Assembly (NCBI RefSeq): GCF_964355755.1
Contig: NC_092674.1
Location: forward strand, 28,816,001 to 28,880,000
Reading direction: 5' to 3'
Length of the DNA stretch: 64,000 bases
Source: Antedon mediterranea
Taxonomy: Eukaryota > Echinodermata > Crinoidea > Comatulida > Antedonidae
Positions 25,499 to 38,300 of the stretch are shown here, piece by piece. Each line of letters opens with the position of its first letter. The first letter of the stretch is position 1. The position numbers were made by a program, and so were the translations under genes. The notes under the pieces were generated by a model, which ran no database searches, had not been told where the DNA came from, and saw only the letters and a list, made by a program, of their open reading frames with translations.

Positions 25499-25662
25499 TA
25501 AAGCTCTGTCCACACTATCAAACTTTATGCGACAAATAAATGTGATGTGCCCAAATATGGCAGTGATATGCACAAATATGGTAGTGATATGACATCATGT
25601 CCATATATGGGCACATCACATTTATTTGTCACATAAAGTTTGATAGCGTGGACAGAGCTTTA
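25499..25662. mobile_element. Hairpin MITE, copy 2
   Basis: Same TIRs and inner arms as copy 1. Symmetry extends outward: the left flank CTGTAGTAAAGCTCTG mirrors the right flank CAGAGCTTTACTACAG, so the TIR may be longer than in other copies. Confidence 0.92.
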
Positions 25663-25664
25663 CT

Positions 25665-27025
25665 ACAGAGTGTATTTTCTGAGTCCACATACTTAATAAC
25701 CATTATTACATTATGAATCGACCCAAACCTATGCCTCACTCTCCAAAGTTGATTTATAATAATATAAACAAATTTTATTCAATCATAAATAATTTAAATC
25801 ATGATGGATACTGACAAAGCAAATATAATATTGTTTAATTTTTCTGATAATAGTTGTTTTATTGGTTTTTTTTTAGTTACACAACAAAAATAAGCCTATT
25901 ACATATGCATTACTTTTCCAACCAAAATCATTACAATGGTGATTTAACCATAGAGGAAATGGTATCAATAATGATGATTTAACCAGAGAATAAATAAATT
26001 ATTATTACTTATTTCCTCCATGATTAAACTGGCTCTTATTTAAGTATATCTAATGAAATTCACAATAAAAATATCAAATTAACAAATTTATCGGTTGCAC
26101 GTTTTTTTGGTTTTTCCGTATAAGTTGTCAATATTTTCTACCGCATGCTTAACCTTGCTAAGTTTAATTTCCTTCACAATAAACCGAGTGCATTGTTCAA
26201 TTTACCGCATTACCTGTCAACACTTAAGTAGCCAACTTGTTTATTCAATATTTAGAAAATGGCCACTTGTATGATAACGATATATTGTCCACCTGTAATT
26301 TTTTTTTAAAGTAAACAATTATTTTATCAAACCAATAACGAGAGATTAGATGGTAAATATTCTTTATTAATTAATTACAAACCAGATGAACATTTACAAT
26401 CATGTCATTTTAATGTCACATAATAGTTATTCACTTTTACCAACAATTTGATGGAAATTAAATTAAAGCAACTATCAAATTAGTGAATTGTTTTAGTGAC
26501 TTGTTTTTGATGTTTTTTTTTAAATTGAAATAAAGATACCGAGATATAAACTTTCTGTAAGACAATGGTTTGAAATTATTATTTTTAAAAATTTTTTTAT
26601 ACAGAAGTGAATAACTTGATTAAAATTGCAGAATGGCCTTTTTAAAGTTTGATTTTTATTAATTTTCATTTTTCATAAAACATATATTGCATGTTATAAA
26701 TAAAGCAAGTTTAGGATTGATAAAAAAAATGTTTACATTAAGGAGTGCCAAGTAGGAAAAAGTGTGTTGATATTCACAAATGAAACTATTACTTAATCAA
26801 ATATATGCATATGGGATATTAAAAAAAAAAATAGACAAATTGCATAACTATTTAATAGAAATTAATTTCTCAATTTATATTTTTTTTTTTCAAGTAATCT
26901 TAAATTGTTAAACTTGTTTTGATCACATATACCATCAGTTAACAATGCAACACAATTTAAATTGTACAGTATACTGGGTGCAATAAGAACATAATATGTT
27001 ATTTTCAATGTGAGAATTATTTATT
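25665..27025. other. Intergenic, nothing recognised
   Basis: Very AT-rich, with no supported feature. Confidence 0.5.
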
Positions 27026-27027
27026 TA

Positions 27028-27112
27028 CTTATTCCTTCTTTAATATGTATATATATATATATACTTATATTTACTTATTTATTCCTTCTTTAATATGTAT
27101 ATATATATGTGA
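27028..27112. repeat. Duplicated segment with (AT)n
   Basis: TATTCCTTCTTTAATATGTA followed by (TA)n is present twice, about 55 bp apart. Confidence 0.85.
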
Positions 27113-27639
27113 GTGTTGTTTTAACAAAATACAAATAATTGCCATTCAAAATTGGTAAACTGTATACAGTTTGCTTGCAGTCTTTCTTTATAGAATTCAT
27201 TTTTAAAACAAAAACTGACACAAAGTATAAATATTGTATTCCTCCATGGGCAAACATATGCACATTATATATATTACTAGCATATAATTAATTATTGGCC
27301 TGTGAAATTGATCAAAAAATTTTGTTTTTTTGCAAAGAATTACCATCCGAATGAGCAAAGGGTAATTAAAGGTGCCCCATCTCATACAGCAAATATAAGG
27401 AGATATACATTTTCTGTTACTGCTATTATAATATAGATAGTGATGCCCTATAAAGTAATGGAATGACCCGGAAATGTAGGTTCAACAATTGTGTATCAGG
27501 AAAGAAACAATTATGCATTGTATTTAAAATGAACAATTGAATGTTGTTTCGTTTTTCGAAATTATTATTATCGCCTATTAGTTAGTCGTACCTGGATAAT
27601 ATTTTACAAAAATTCCATATGTTGTTTATAAATTAAACA

Positions 27640-27960
27640 GGTTTAATGCCATTTCCTGCGGAAATTACGGCTTACCGAGTTGTAACAATTAAAATCTCTA
27701 CCTGTCAAAAGCACAAAAGATCAGGTATTCCTAATTTGGAAGGAGTGAGCGTGTTCCTTAATGGCCAATCACAGAACAGAAGTGGGTGTATTAAATCAAC
27801 CAATCACAAATGGGTATCCAAAGTACAGGGAAATAGAAGAGTGAGCTCCTCATGGATTTGTAGTATAAGTTTATACTCAATTCAACATGAAACGGATGAG
27901 AGTTTAACCTTACCCTGGATAGGGCTATCAGGGGTTTTTCCAAGTACCTCATACACCTAA
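27640..27960. promoter_or_regulatory. Segment with two CCAAT boxes
   Basis: CCAATCAC occurs at 27765 and 27800, in the same direction and 35 bp apart, in a less AT-rich block about 1.2 kb past the KLF stop. This is NF-Y-like spacing. A 104-residue plus-strand frame across it has no recognisable domain and is not called a gene. An unknown promoter or enhancer is possible. Confidence 0.25.
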
Positions 27961-28560
27961 GTGAAGCACTAAATATAAAATATATAGGCCTACAAATGAA
28001 GCTAGGGAATTTACTTTATTTCTCTGAAACAAAAGGGTCCACTAATGTTTGATAAAATCGAATACAGATTACTTCAATTTTGTTTTCAGTTTCATTTATA
28101 CTATCTTATTTATCTGAATACCTGTTTGTGCTATATTAAATATGAGATTATCAAACCAATTACTACTCCTTTATTTGCATCAATATTATAAACTTATATT
28201 ATTAAGAAGTTTGTAAGTAAATAAAACAAAATATTAAGTATTATTTACTTTGCAAGGATAGTAAGAAACAATCTTTCATTTGAAACTATTGAAAACTGAC
28301 GATAAAAACCAATTTAACATTTTTCAAATACAAATTGAATCAAATTGCATTAAGATTAAGAGATAAAATATAAGTTAAGTGCAAACAAAATTGTGGAAGT
28401 CAATTATATATTATAAATTTCTTTAAAAAGTGCTATCATGTCAGATGTATTTAACTTTGTTAAATTAATTAGATATACATTAAACATGATTAGAATTAAT
28501 TAAATTAACTTTTTTTTAAATTTTAAAATGGTCTAGTTTGATTTGTATTGTATGCAAATA

Positions 28561-29180
28561 TTTATTGACTTAGTATTTAAAGAAAATATCACACTAAGTG
28601 TAATTTATAAGTATTTAACTGATATTATAAAATGTATTAGTAGACCAAAATGGAACTACCATTCAATGTTTTCTTTTAAGCAGTACAAAAACTAAATTAT
28701 AATACATACATAGTTCTATACCAACATACTATTCAATCATTAATATATAATAGGTTTTCCATTCACCTAAAACAAATGCGTCAATCTGGAAGACAATAAT
28801 TGACACACACACGACCTAAGGTCATTCCAGTAACCTCTGGCCTCTAGAAAGACACAAACTGAAAATACTAACACAAACCACCATTTAGTAATTTAGTTTC
28901 TCAATATATTTTTTTTACAATTATTGTACACAAATACATTTACACTATATATGCTGTATGTTTGTTCGCCAGCCTGCTGGACACACAATGAACACTGAGC
29001 ATATATAACAGATTAGTTGGCTAACAACAGCCACTGTCCAGTCAGTTATCAGGGCTGGCTTAACCTGCACTGTAGGGTTAGATCAGCCTTAAAACTCCCA
29101 ATCAGGGCTAGACCTGCTAGGGGGGTTTACACAAGCCCCAACCAGCTTTCAAAAATTGCATCAACCAATTTATCCAATCT
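28561..29180 (-). other. Probable KLF 3' UTR with poly(A) signal candidate
   Basis: AT-rich sequence after the stop codon. The first AATAAA hexamer seen on the minus strand is at 28566-28561, about 615 nt after the stop. A second lies at 28175-28170. Which one is used cannot be told from sequence, so the UTR end is a guess. Confidence 0.4.
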
Positions 29181-29353
29181 TCAATGGCGCTTCATATGAA
29201 GTGCTAAATGGTCGGATCTTGAAAACGCCCTCTCGCATTGAGGGCACTTGAACGGCTTGTCACCTGTGTGTTTTCGGTAGTGCCGTGTGAGTTCGTCGGA
29301 GCGGGCAAAACACCAGTGGCAGCCATTCCATGTACATTTGTATGGTTTTTCAC
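29181..29353 (-). CDS. klf3/8/12: KLF exon 7, zinc fingers 2 and 3, stop
   Basis: A 173-nt coding part of the terminal exon, after a strong polypyrimidine acceptor (TTTTTTTCTTCAG). Finger 2 spans C244, C249, H262 and H266 with helix RSDELTR. Finger 3 spans C274, C277, H290 and H294 with helix RSDHLAL. The TGA at 29183-29181 follows the last His directly. Finger 2 has HWCF where relatives have WKF or WRF, adding an unpaired Cys (residue 252). Confidence 0.97.
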
Positions 29354-32300
29354 CTGAAGAAAAAAAAACTAATTTTACTCTTTGCCAAAACAATATGTGC
29401 AGCTTTAGATTTATTTACTGGTATATCTTTATTCAAAAAATGAAACAACAAATTTTCAAAATATTCATAAAATATAGCAGCATATAGAGACGCATGCGTC
29501 CCAAGCTGAATTGCATTTCATGATAACATAAAACAAGTGATAACAATTTAAAAAAAAGGGGGGATCGAAGGGCGCAACTCACAAATTAAATTCGTTGATT
29601 AAGTTAATCAAATAAGGTAGAGGACGCTTTGTAGTTTTATCAATAATACTTATGTAAGAAAATGGGTAAACATTATATACAGTAAAACCCCTTCCTTTTG
29701 GCCATCCCTATTCAGCAGACACCCTTAATCAGGGGATACCCATAATAAAGGGGCACTTTCAGTGAAATGGGTCGAAAATATATGTTCTAACACTAAATCT
29801 GTATTCAGAGGGCACTCCAATTAAAAGACTTGTTGGGTCCTAAGAGTATAATAAAATAAGAAAAAATAAAAATTGGGCATTTTATGGATTTAAAATCTAT
29901 AGACGAGAATAGTAAAAATCACTAAAGCATGGCTTTAGCCTAAGGAATTGTATTTAATAATAAAGACTACCCAGAATATACAATAACTAGTAGACAGGTA
30001 GACAAAAAAACCACAAAGGTTCTATCCGCACAAAAAGATTAAGATTCAATTTATGTTTGTGTAATTGCTCACGCTATCATATCAACAACCTTCATCTCTC
30101 GGTTTGGCTACTCAAGAATTATGACAATACAAAACGTATCTTGATATGTGATAAAAATGAAGGTTGCAAAAGTAGTAATTTAAAATCTTTATTGTTAAAT
30201 ACTAATCTGACTGATTATTAGCTCATGAATATTCATTAGATTAGACCCGAGTAAAGTACTTTTAATTTGATCATAACTATTGTTAGAAACCCAGACTAAG
30301 GACCTCGGCGTAATCCCCAGAAAGTCAACAACAAGGTTCAATGGAAACCCTGTAAAATAAAAACTGATCGTATAATCTCTAAAATAACTGCGTCTGACGT
30401 CACACAAAATTAACAATAATAAAGTACTTGACACTGTAGGCATTTGTTAACACTACGTTTAGTGCCGTTTCAATAATTAAAATTAATTGATATTTTCTCG
30501 TCGACCAAATTGTGACAGAAATTAAATTCCTGTTTTGTAATTATGCGTACAGAAGTATCGTGCGAAGTTGGGTAAAAGCTTTATCGATACTTATAGGGTC
30601 AAGGGTCATTGACACGGCTGGAATGAATATCACTAGGGTTATAAGACAGATACTATTACTAACACCTTAGAGGTAATAACATACCATGCATGAATAATTT
30701 ATATGAGGATTTGTTATGGCATAATGGAGCTGTGCAGTTTTAACAATAGCGAGTGTCTAGCTCAACAATATACCTGATCACATTACTTATCAACGCAGGG
30801 CTTGTGACAGCAGGGGGACATAGAAAGCAAAACAACGTTACAGGCCCTTGATTAGGTACAGTAGTCAATCACAGAATTTGTCTTTCAACATCGGCCTAGA
30901 ATATACAGTTTATTGTCCAAGCACATCATAAATTGAAAAATAGGGTTGGTCGGTTGGTAGGATTTTTTTAGTAGTAGTCTAAAAAAATACTACTATTACT
31001 GAACCAAAATCTAAAATGTAGAGGCGTAATAATAATGCAATAATCTAACTTAGACGAAAAAAAAAGCATGGAATCATGATATATTTGAATACATTAAAAA
31101 AATATGGAGTGGTTTAGCTGGGTTTGCAATTTACTTTGCGTACTGTGTGCTTACTTTATACACAGCTAAAATGACATTGTTAAGGCTCTGTCCTCACTAT
31201 CAAACTAGTTTGAGATGTGCACAAATATGGAAATCATCATGTCCATATGGGCACATCACATTTTTTTGTCAAATACTGCTTGATAGTATAGACAGAACTT
31301 AACACGTACACTGTACTTTTAAACATCAAATTGTGCAAAACCTTAAACTTGTCCAGGGTCTCACTTTACTTATATACCGCCTACACACTACACCTAAATT
31401 ACACATTGCATGTCTAACCACTATCAAAAGCCATAATATTAATAAGCTATTGGCTTAGATTGTTATTAAAGAAACTGAGATCAAAATAAATATGGTATTA
31501 AATAAAATAAAGGGATTACACTACAAAAAAGTATATTTCCAGTTATTTATTTACTGCAACATTTTTTTTTTCTCATGCAAGTTATTAAAGCCATCTATAT
31601 TTAGTACTTGGAAATTATTATCCAGGCATTATTAATTTTTCATTGCATGAAAACATACACCAAAACAACTAAAAACGATTTAACCACAAACACCTAATAT
31701 TAATACTTAGTATTGCATTGTTAAAAAATAAGTAACCCTAACAAACATACTGGGATGTACTGTAGATTGTGAAATCTAGGAATGGGCACAAACAAATTTA
31801 GGGTGGGTGTACTTTACTAGGCTATGTTAAAATTAGGCTTAGTAGAAGTGCTTAAAGTTCTGTCTACACTATCAAATTTTATGTGACAAAAAAATGTGAT
31901 GTGCCCATATATGGACACGATGATGACATATGACTACCATATTTGAGCATATCACTACCATATTTGGATTTGGTAGTTGTCAAACTAGTTTGACAGTGTA
32001 GACAGAGCTTAACAATAACTCACCAGTATGTGTGCGCCTGTGTGCCTTGAGATGAGAGCTTTTTGTGTAAACCTTATTGCATCCCTCGAAATCACATAGA
32101 TGTATACGTTTGCGTGTGAGGTTCGTGGATCGTGGTACGGTGCTCGTGCTCGTTTCACTGATTGTGCTTCTGTGAGAGTTGGCTGGCCATTGCGGTCTAT
32201 AAACACAAATGTAAACAAAAACCTGATTTACAAAAATACAGTTGTCTACATTGGATAAAATCTGTATGCTTCATGATGTAAATAAAAAGAAAAAAAATTT

Positions 32301-35300
32301 TAATAAAAATAAAAAAATTTTAAATATAAAGAAAAAAAAGTTTAAATAAAACTAAGGAGTGTGATTGGTTGAGGAACTTCTTAAGGTCATCCTTAAAGAT
32401 CTTTCTTTTATAAGTTCACTCCAATTAGAAATCAATTTAAGAGGTATGTTGATATAAAGTTCTAACAATGATATCATATCACTACCATATTTGGGTATAT
32501 CACCACCGTATTTGGGTATATCACCACCGTATTTGGGTATATCACCACCGTATTTGGGTATATCACCACCGTATTTGGGCACATCACACTTTTTTGCCAA
32601 ACTAGTTTGATAGTGTAGACAGAGCTTAAGTTCATTTACTCAAACAGATCATATCTTTTTGGAACTTTTATTGGTCCTTTCAAAATTGGTATTGCTATAT
32701 TGTTAATTTGTACTTTTATGACCTATCTTAACAACAAATCTAACATTTGCAGATTGACTATTTGAAATTTTAAAACTTTTAAATTAAATTATTGTCTAAA
32801 TTCTGTGAAAGAGACATCGGTACGACCTAGTTTGATTTGTTACAGGCGGGGGCGAACCACACTACATGTAGGCGTTGTACAGAGCATTGTACACTGCGTT
32901 CTCAATATCGAGTGTGGGTGGTAAAATAGTACTTTTCAATATTGTTTATTGAAAAGTTAGCTGGGTACAAAACAAAAGTATTATAAAAAAATTTGTAAAG
33001 GTTGTGGGTCTTTAATGGTGAAATACAGACTGTAAAGAATGGATGAATGAACTGTATGTATACTAAACCTGCACTTGATATGTTAGGCAAACATTGGAAA
33101 AGTGATTCATAAAAGTAAGGTCATTAATTTAACCTAGTTCCTAATTAATAATACCTCAGAAACAGTTATTTCAAGGAATTCATAAAAAAACATTATAATG
33201 TTGTGCTGTTTTAAACCTTTTTGCGTCCAAATGAAAGTTTTAAACTGTATTCAGCATTTTGATATTATCTATAATCTCAATGCCGGACACCTTTGGACTG
33301 GTCAAATATGTCTGGTTTTCCAGAAAGTCTGGTATTCGGAATGTGTTTTTAACGATAAAAATGAATTTGGGACTGATTGGACAAGAAAAAAGTCTGGTAT
33401 TGGGAGAGTTTCCTTTTTTAAGAAAGTCTGGTATTGAGAGATTTGACTATATACAGACAGATTGATTTGACTAGACCCTAAAATATCAACCACCAAGCAA
33501 GAGCCAATTTGAATTTTCAAAATGTTGAGGTGGTTAGCTGGAAGCAAAACAAAGGAAATCACTTCAACGGTCTGAAACGTTTAATCGAGTTGATGTAATC
33601 CGCAGCAAGAGAATTGCAATCAAGACAGCTCATATTATCAACTACAGTATAACCACTACTAAGGGATACAGTACCCTTTAACCATAGTGTTAAAACATAT
33701 ATTTCTTTTTTGTTTCATAAGAAAATGTCTCTTTAATAAGTCTTTCCCCTTAATAAAATGTGTTTCTAGTTATCTCCATGACACTTACGGCGCTACTTGT
33801 TCCAGTGATATGAGGGCGCTTGCTCCTGTTCTGTTAACAGTGTCGAGCGTAACTGTTGGGTAATCGTCTCCTTTACTTGCATGGATTGGTCGAGGTGTGA
33901 CAACTATGGCACTGGCTCTCATATCTGTAACAATGTAATAAATAGTTGGTTAGTATTTTTTTAGATAGGAAGTGAATTTAGTAGGACCACAAAAGAAAAC
34001 CAGACTTTTCTTGAGGTCTCAAATTTATTCTTAAGCTCTGTCTACACTATCAAAATATGGCAGTGATATGCTTAAATATGGTGGTGATATGACATCATCA
34101 TGTCCATAAATGGGCACATCACATTTTTTTGTCCCATAAAGTCTGATAGTGCGGACAGAGCTTCACCATTAAACCACATTCAGAATACTGTACCAGACTT
34201 TAAAGAAAGTCAGACATATTAGTCCAGACCAGCGGTGTGCGGTATCGGGAGAGTTTACTAAATATTTATTTTTGTGTAACCGCATTCATTTAATCAAAAT
34301 CTTACTGAAGTACCCATTTTCCAAAAATTAATAACTAATCCCTGTTATTGTCTTTTCAAAAATACAACTAGAAAAAAATTATCAGTTTTAATATACAGTG
34401 CACCATTTTGTGCAGATCTGCATTCAAATTAACATGGTTTAACAGTAGGCCTACAGTAGATGAAGTCGATAGGCTATAGTTTGTTATGTTTCAAATGGTA
34501 TTAAGTACACAAAGAAACAAGTGCCTAAGGACTTATTCCATGTCAATTCAACTAAAATATTTCAAACATAGAAATCACATTTCAAAAAGGTTTTGTTCAA
34601 AAGAAAACTGTTGAAAGAATTCCATGGTTGGCTATGTATATTGAATGATCTACTTTGGCATTGAAAATATATTGTACTTTGTTATTCAATAGAGTTGAAC
34701 AACATCCTAAATAATATAACATAAAGAACGCATAATGAATGCACTGTAGTGTATGATTAAAAAAAACACTCTTTCACTCTTATATAATACTTCTTGGTTT
34801 TTTTAAAGTTAAAATGAAGGACACCCTCAATTTATAGAAGATACATTTGTTTCTAAAAGAAAATAGAGAGGGCAGCAGATCTATTTTAATACTTGTCAGA
34901 CGATCATTATCAAAATATCGTACATTAGCAATGCAGACACTCTACAACACAACGAGAGAAAAAGCAAAAACCCTTCCTTATTATTCTTCTAAATGATCTG
35001 TACTTTTTTTTCTTCTTTTTAAATTTATATAATAAATTTCTTTTAATACATTAACAAATCTAATAATTATTAAAAACAGATCTATTATATACAACTACTC
35101 CATACTACCTAATATTGTTTGTACATTGACAGTATTTAAAACTGCTTGACCTAATACTAAAGAAAATGCATTAAATTAGCATGCTGTGAAAATAACAAAA
35201 CAATTCTTGTTTTAAATTCTATTTTCCTTACCCATCAACTTCTACTGTATCTACAGAAAATAACAAACTTACAATATTTGATTTGGGGATTTTAATAATG

Positions 35301-38300
35301 CTATGTTTGGTTTTTCCACTGAAAATGTTGAATAAGTTAACTCAACAAAAAAATAAATGAAAGCATATTGCCACACAGGGGGAATGTTGATATTTCGGCC
35401 CATATTATTAAAGAATACACATTTTTCTTTCTTTTATTTGTTAAGTTATTAATGAACTGATTTTCTTGAATTTCAATAGGCATGTTTTGTAAATAGGGCC
35501 TATATTATACCTATATACACTGAAATATCAGAATGAAAAACTTGAAAATTGTAGACAAAACAAAGCAAGAACTATTTTGCCAAGTAAAACGTACTTTAAA
35601 TAAGGATATATGTAGAGTACAAAGGTTAACCCAATAAATATTGTAGTTTTGTACCCATTGGTATGCATTTCAATTCGTCGGTTTTCCCAGATGTAAAATA
35701 CAACCATATAAAATCCTGTGTTATTAATACTAATCCTTCCCACTGATCACAACATATACGAGATAATATCAAGCTATAGACCATTCATTTCAACTCAGGG
35801 GAAAAGAACTGGCAATATGCAAATTGTGTTTGTTTCCTTGTCTGGCATAAACATGGATACAATATACCCCGCAGAGGTCAAATTAGGGTCATTAAATACT
35901 AATTATCGTGTGGTGTTTAATATTCATTTTAGAAGCGTTTAAGGAAACACTTGACTTTTGAACTTGTTAAAACCATTTTTGATGTCAGTATGATCTGTTT
36001 TATTTAACATGAGTGAATATAATTGACAAAGGACGTAGAATGACTTTCCAAAACAAGTTGATCAAAATCACATCAGGTGGACAATTCAAAGAAGAAAACT
36101 GAATAAACAACAATATTTATATTTCATTAGAATAGAAAACAACAAAATAAATTCCATAAAATGATAATTGTGTGTAATTGAATCAGAAACTAAAAAATAA
36201 TCAAAAATGTTTTCTATTTCATTTGAAAACAACAAAATTAATTCCATAAAATAATAATTGTGTGTAATTGAAACTAAAAAATAATCAAAAATTAGATGAA
36301 AGAAAATAAATGCCATAAAATTTTGTGTAATAATTGAGACAAATTAATATTCAAAAATTAAAAGAAAATTATTATTTGAAAACAAAGAAAGACATTTCCA
36401 TAAAATCATCATATTGATAAATTGAGACTGAAAAAATAAATTAATGCAAAAAGGTCACAGAATCAATAGGTTATTTATTTTATATTTTCCTTTTAGTTGA
36501 AAAAAAAAAGTTCTTCAAGGTGTGTATATAAATACCGGTACCACCTTTACGGTAATAATGAATTTACAAATCTAAGCAGTTGATATTTAAAATACAGGAC
36601 TTGGAAAAAAAAACTTATATTGCGTTATCTGTTACTTGTTGTGTTGCTTTTCTTATCTTTACAAGTCTTTACAGCACACTTCCTATGCCTTGATATTCAA
36701 TTACCCAAGGGGGGTAGGTTGTCACCCGTTTATACTCTCTTTCATCTCATAGAGCACATACTGTGCCCGTCTTAGTTTTTCAGAAGGGGGTATCCTTGAT
36801 GACTAGTCCTACCGTGTCACTTTCGTTCTATGTCTACTATCAAGCATGTATTCACCAATCTGTTTTTAAATCTCACTCGCAGATAAGCCGATCAAATTTT
36901 GGTCAAAAGCAACGCTGTTTCGATTGTGAGCGTGAAAACCCTGACATAGTTAGTTTGCAGTTCAGGTCCCCCGTGGTGATCTGCGGTGCTCATTCGCAAT
37001 GCCAGCACTAGATCTAGATCACGCGGTTCATCTCCCACGTGGTAGTGTCACAATTTTGAGCTGCCCAAATTTTCGATGCCTCCTTTTTCGGCTCGACAGC
37101 ATATGGTGCATCGTGACTCATAGCAAACGGAATAAGCCATCTCCAAATTTCCGTTTCCCTGTCGCGCTTTCTGCATCATAATCCTTGAATCGCACCCCTT
37201 TGATGAGACGACTGGCTAAGCTTATTTCTCCACTCGGTTAGGATGTTATTATATAGAATAGCGTGACTTATCATTATTGTTTATTGTTTTTCCAAATTTA
37301 CGTTCAAATTTTTGTGTTGCATAAATTATAACATCAGTCAGACAAAACATTAAAATTTAATTAAAACCTCTTATATATATTATAACAATATTTATCATTA
37401 ATATTTATAACATATGTGTGCTTGTTAAATGTTATTAATATTTTACTATTATTGCTATTAATATTTATAACATCAGTGCTGTATTATTTTGTTATTGTTA
37501 TTATCAATTTATAATATATATCAGTACTAATAATTAATTTTTTATGTTAGTATCATTTTTCATTTTTTTACTCTATTTAAAAAAAAAGTACAGTATCTTA
37601 AAAATCTGTTTTTTTTTTAGTTTTTGATTTATAATATTGTAACTGTACCCTTTGAATATAGTTATCTACTATAAAATATTACGTACATGCATACACCCAT
37701 GGTGTAAATATTGAGAAAACTACACACAACAGTACGTCCAGAGGAACGTTGATTGTTGTGAATACACTCAACACAATCCGAATTGAATTAACCCAACTTC
37801 CTGAGACACTAAGTACCTCAAACCTATTTTTACTTTCCAAAAATGTCAAACAAAATAGTTCTAGTCAGATGTGACACTTTGTTTACACAGACAAATTAGT
37901 AACTAATTAAAACATCAGGATACTACTACTATTATAGGTTATGTTCACATGTAAATTTAGTACATTATTACGGTAATAATATAAATCTGTTTAATAAGTC
38001 CTGTCCACATGTATTGTTCAAATAACTAGTTAAATTGTTTTTTGTATTAGTACAATAAGAGTACAAACAATTTGAAACAAATATGAACAGCCAGATTTTT
38101 GTATGATATGATATTAATTATTTTGAAATTTGTTTTGTCATATTAATATAATTGATTTCAAGAAACTAAATATGAAAAGACAACTTGGATGTGTGAAAAT
38201 TAAAAATAATAATTTCAAAATTTATACTAAAATGATTAATTGCAACCAGATGGTTTATCAAGATTAATTTATCAATTTTAAATGAACCAAAAAGTTTTAA

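Noticed and set aside
27646-27960. 104-residue plus-strand open frame downstream of KLF
   Set aside because: No known motif, no clear splice or start support. I kept only the CCAAT boxes as a weak regulatory note.
29181-29353. Assignment of the KLF to the KLF5/6/7 group from the LALHMKRH ending
   Set aside because: The finger-1 wording ([20 protein letters not shown]) together with PVDLS and the VTLDTVN block fit KLF3/8/12 better.
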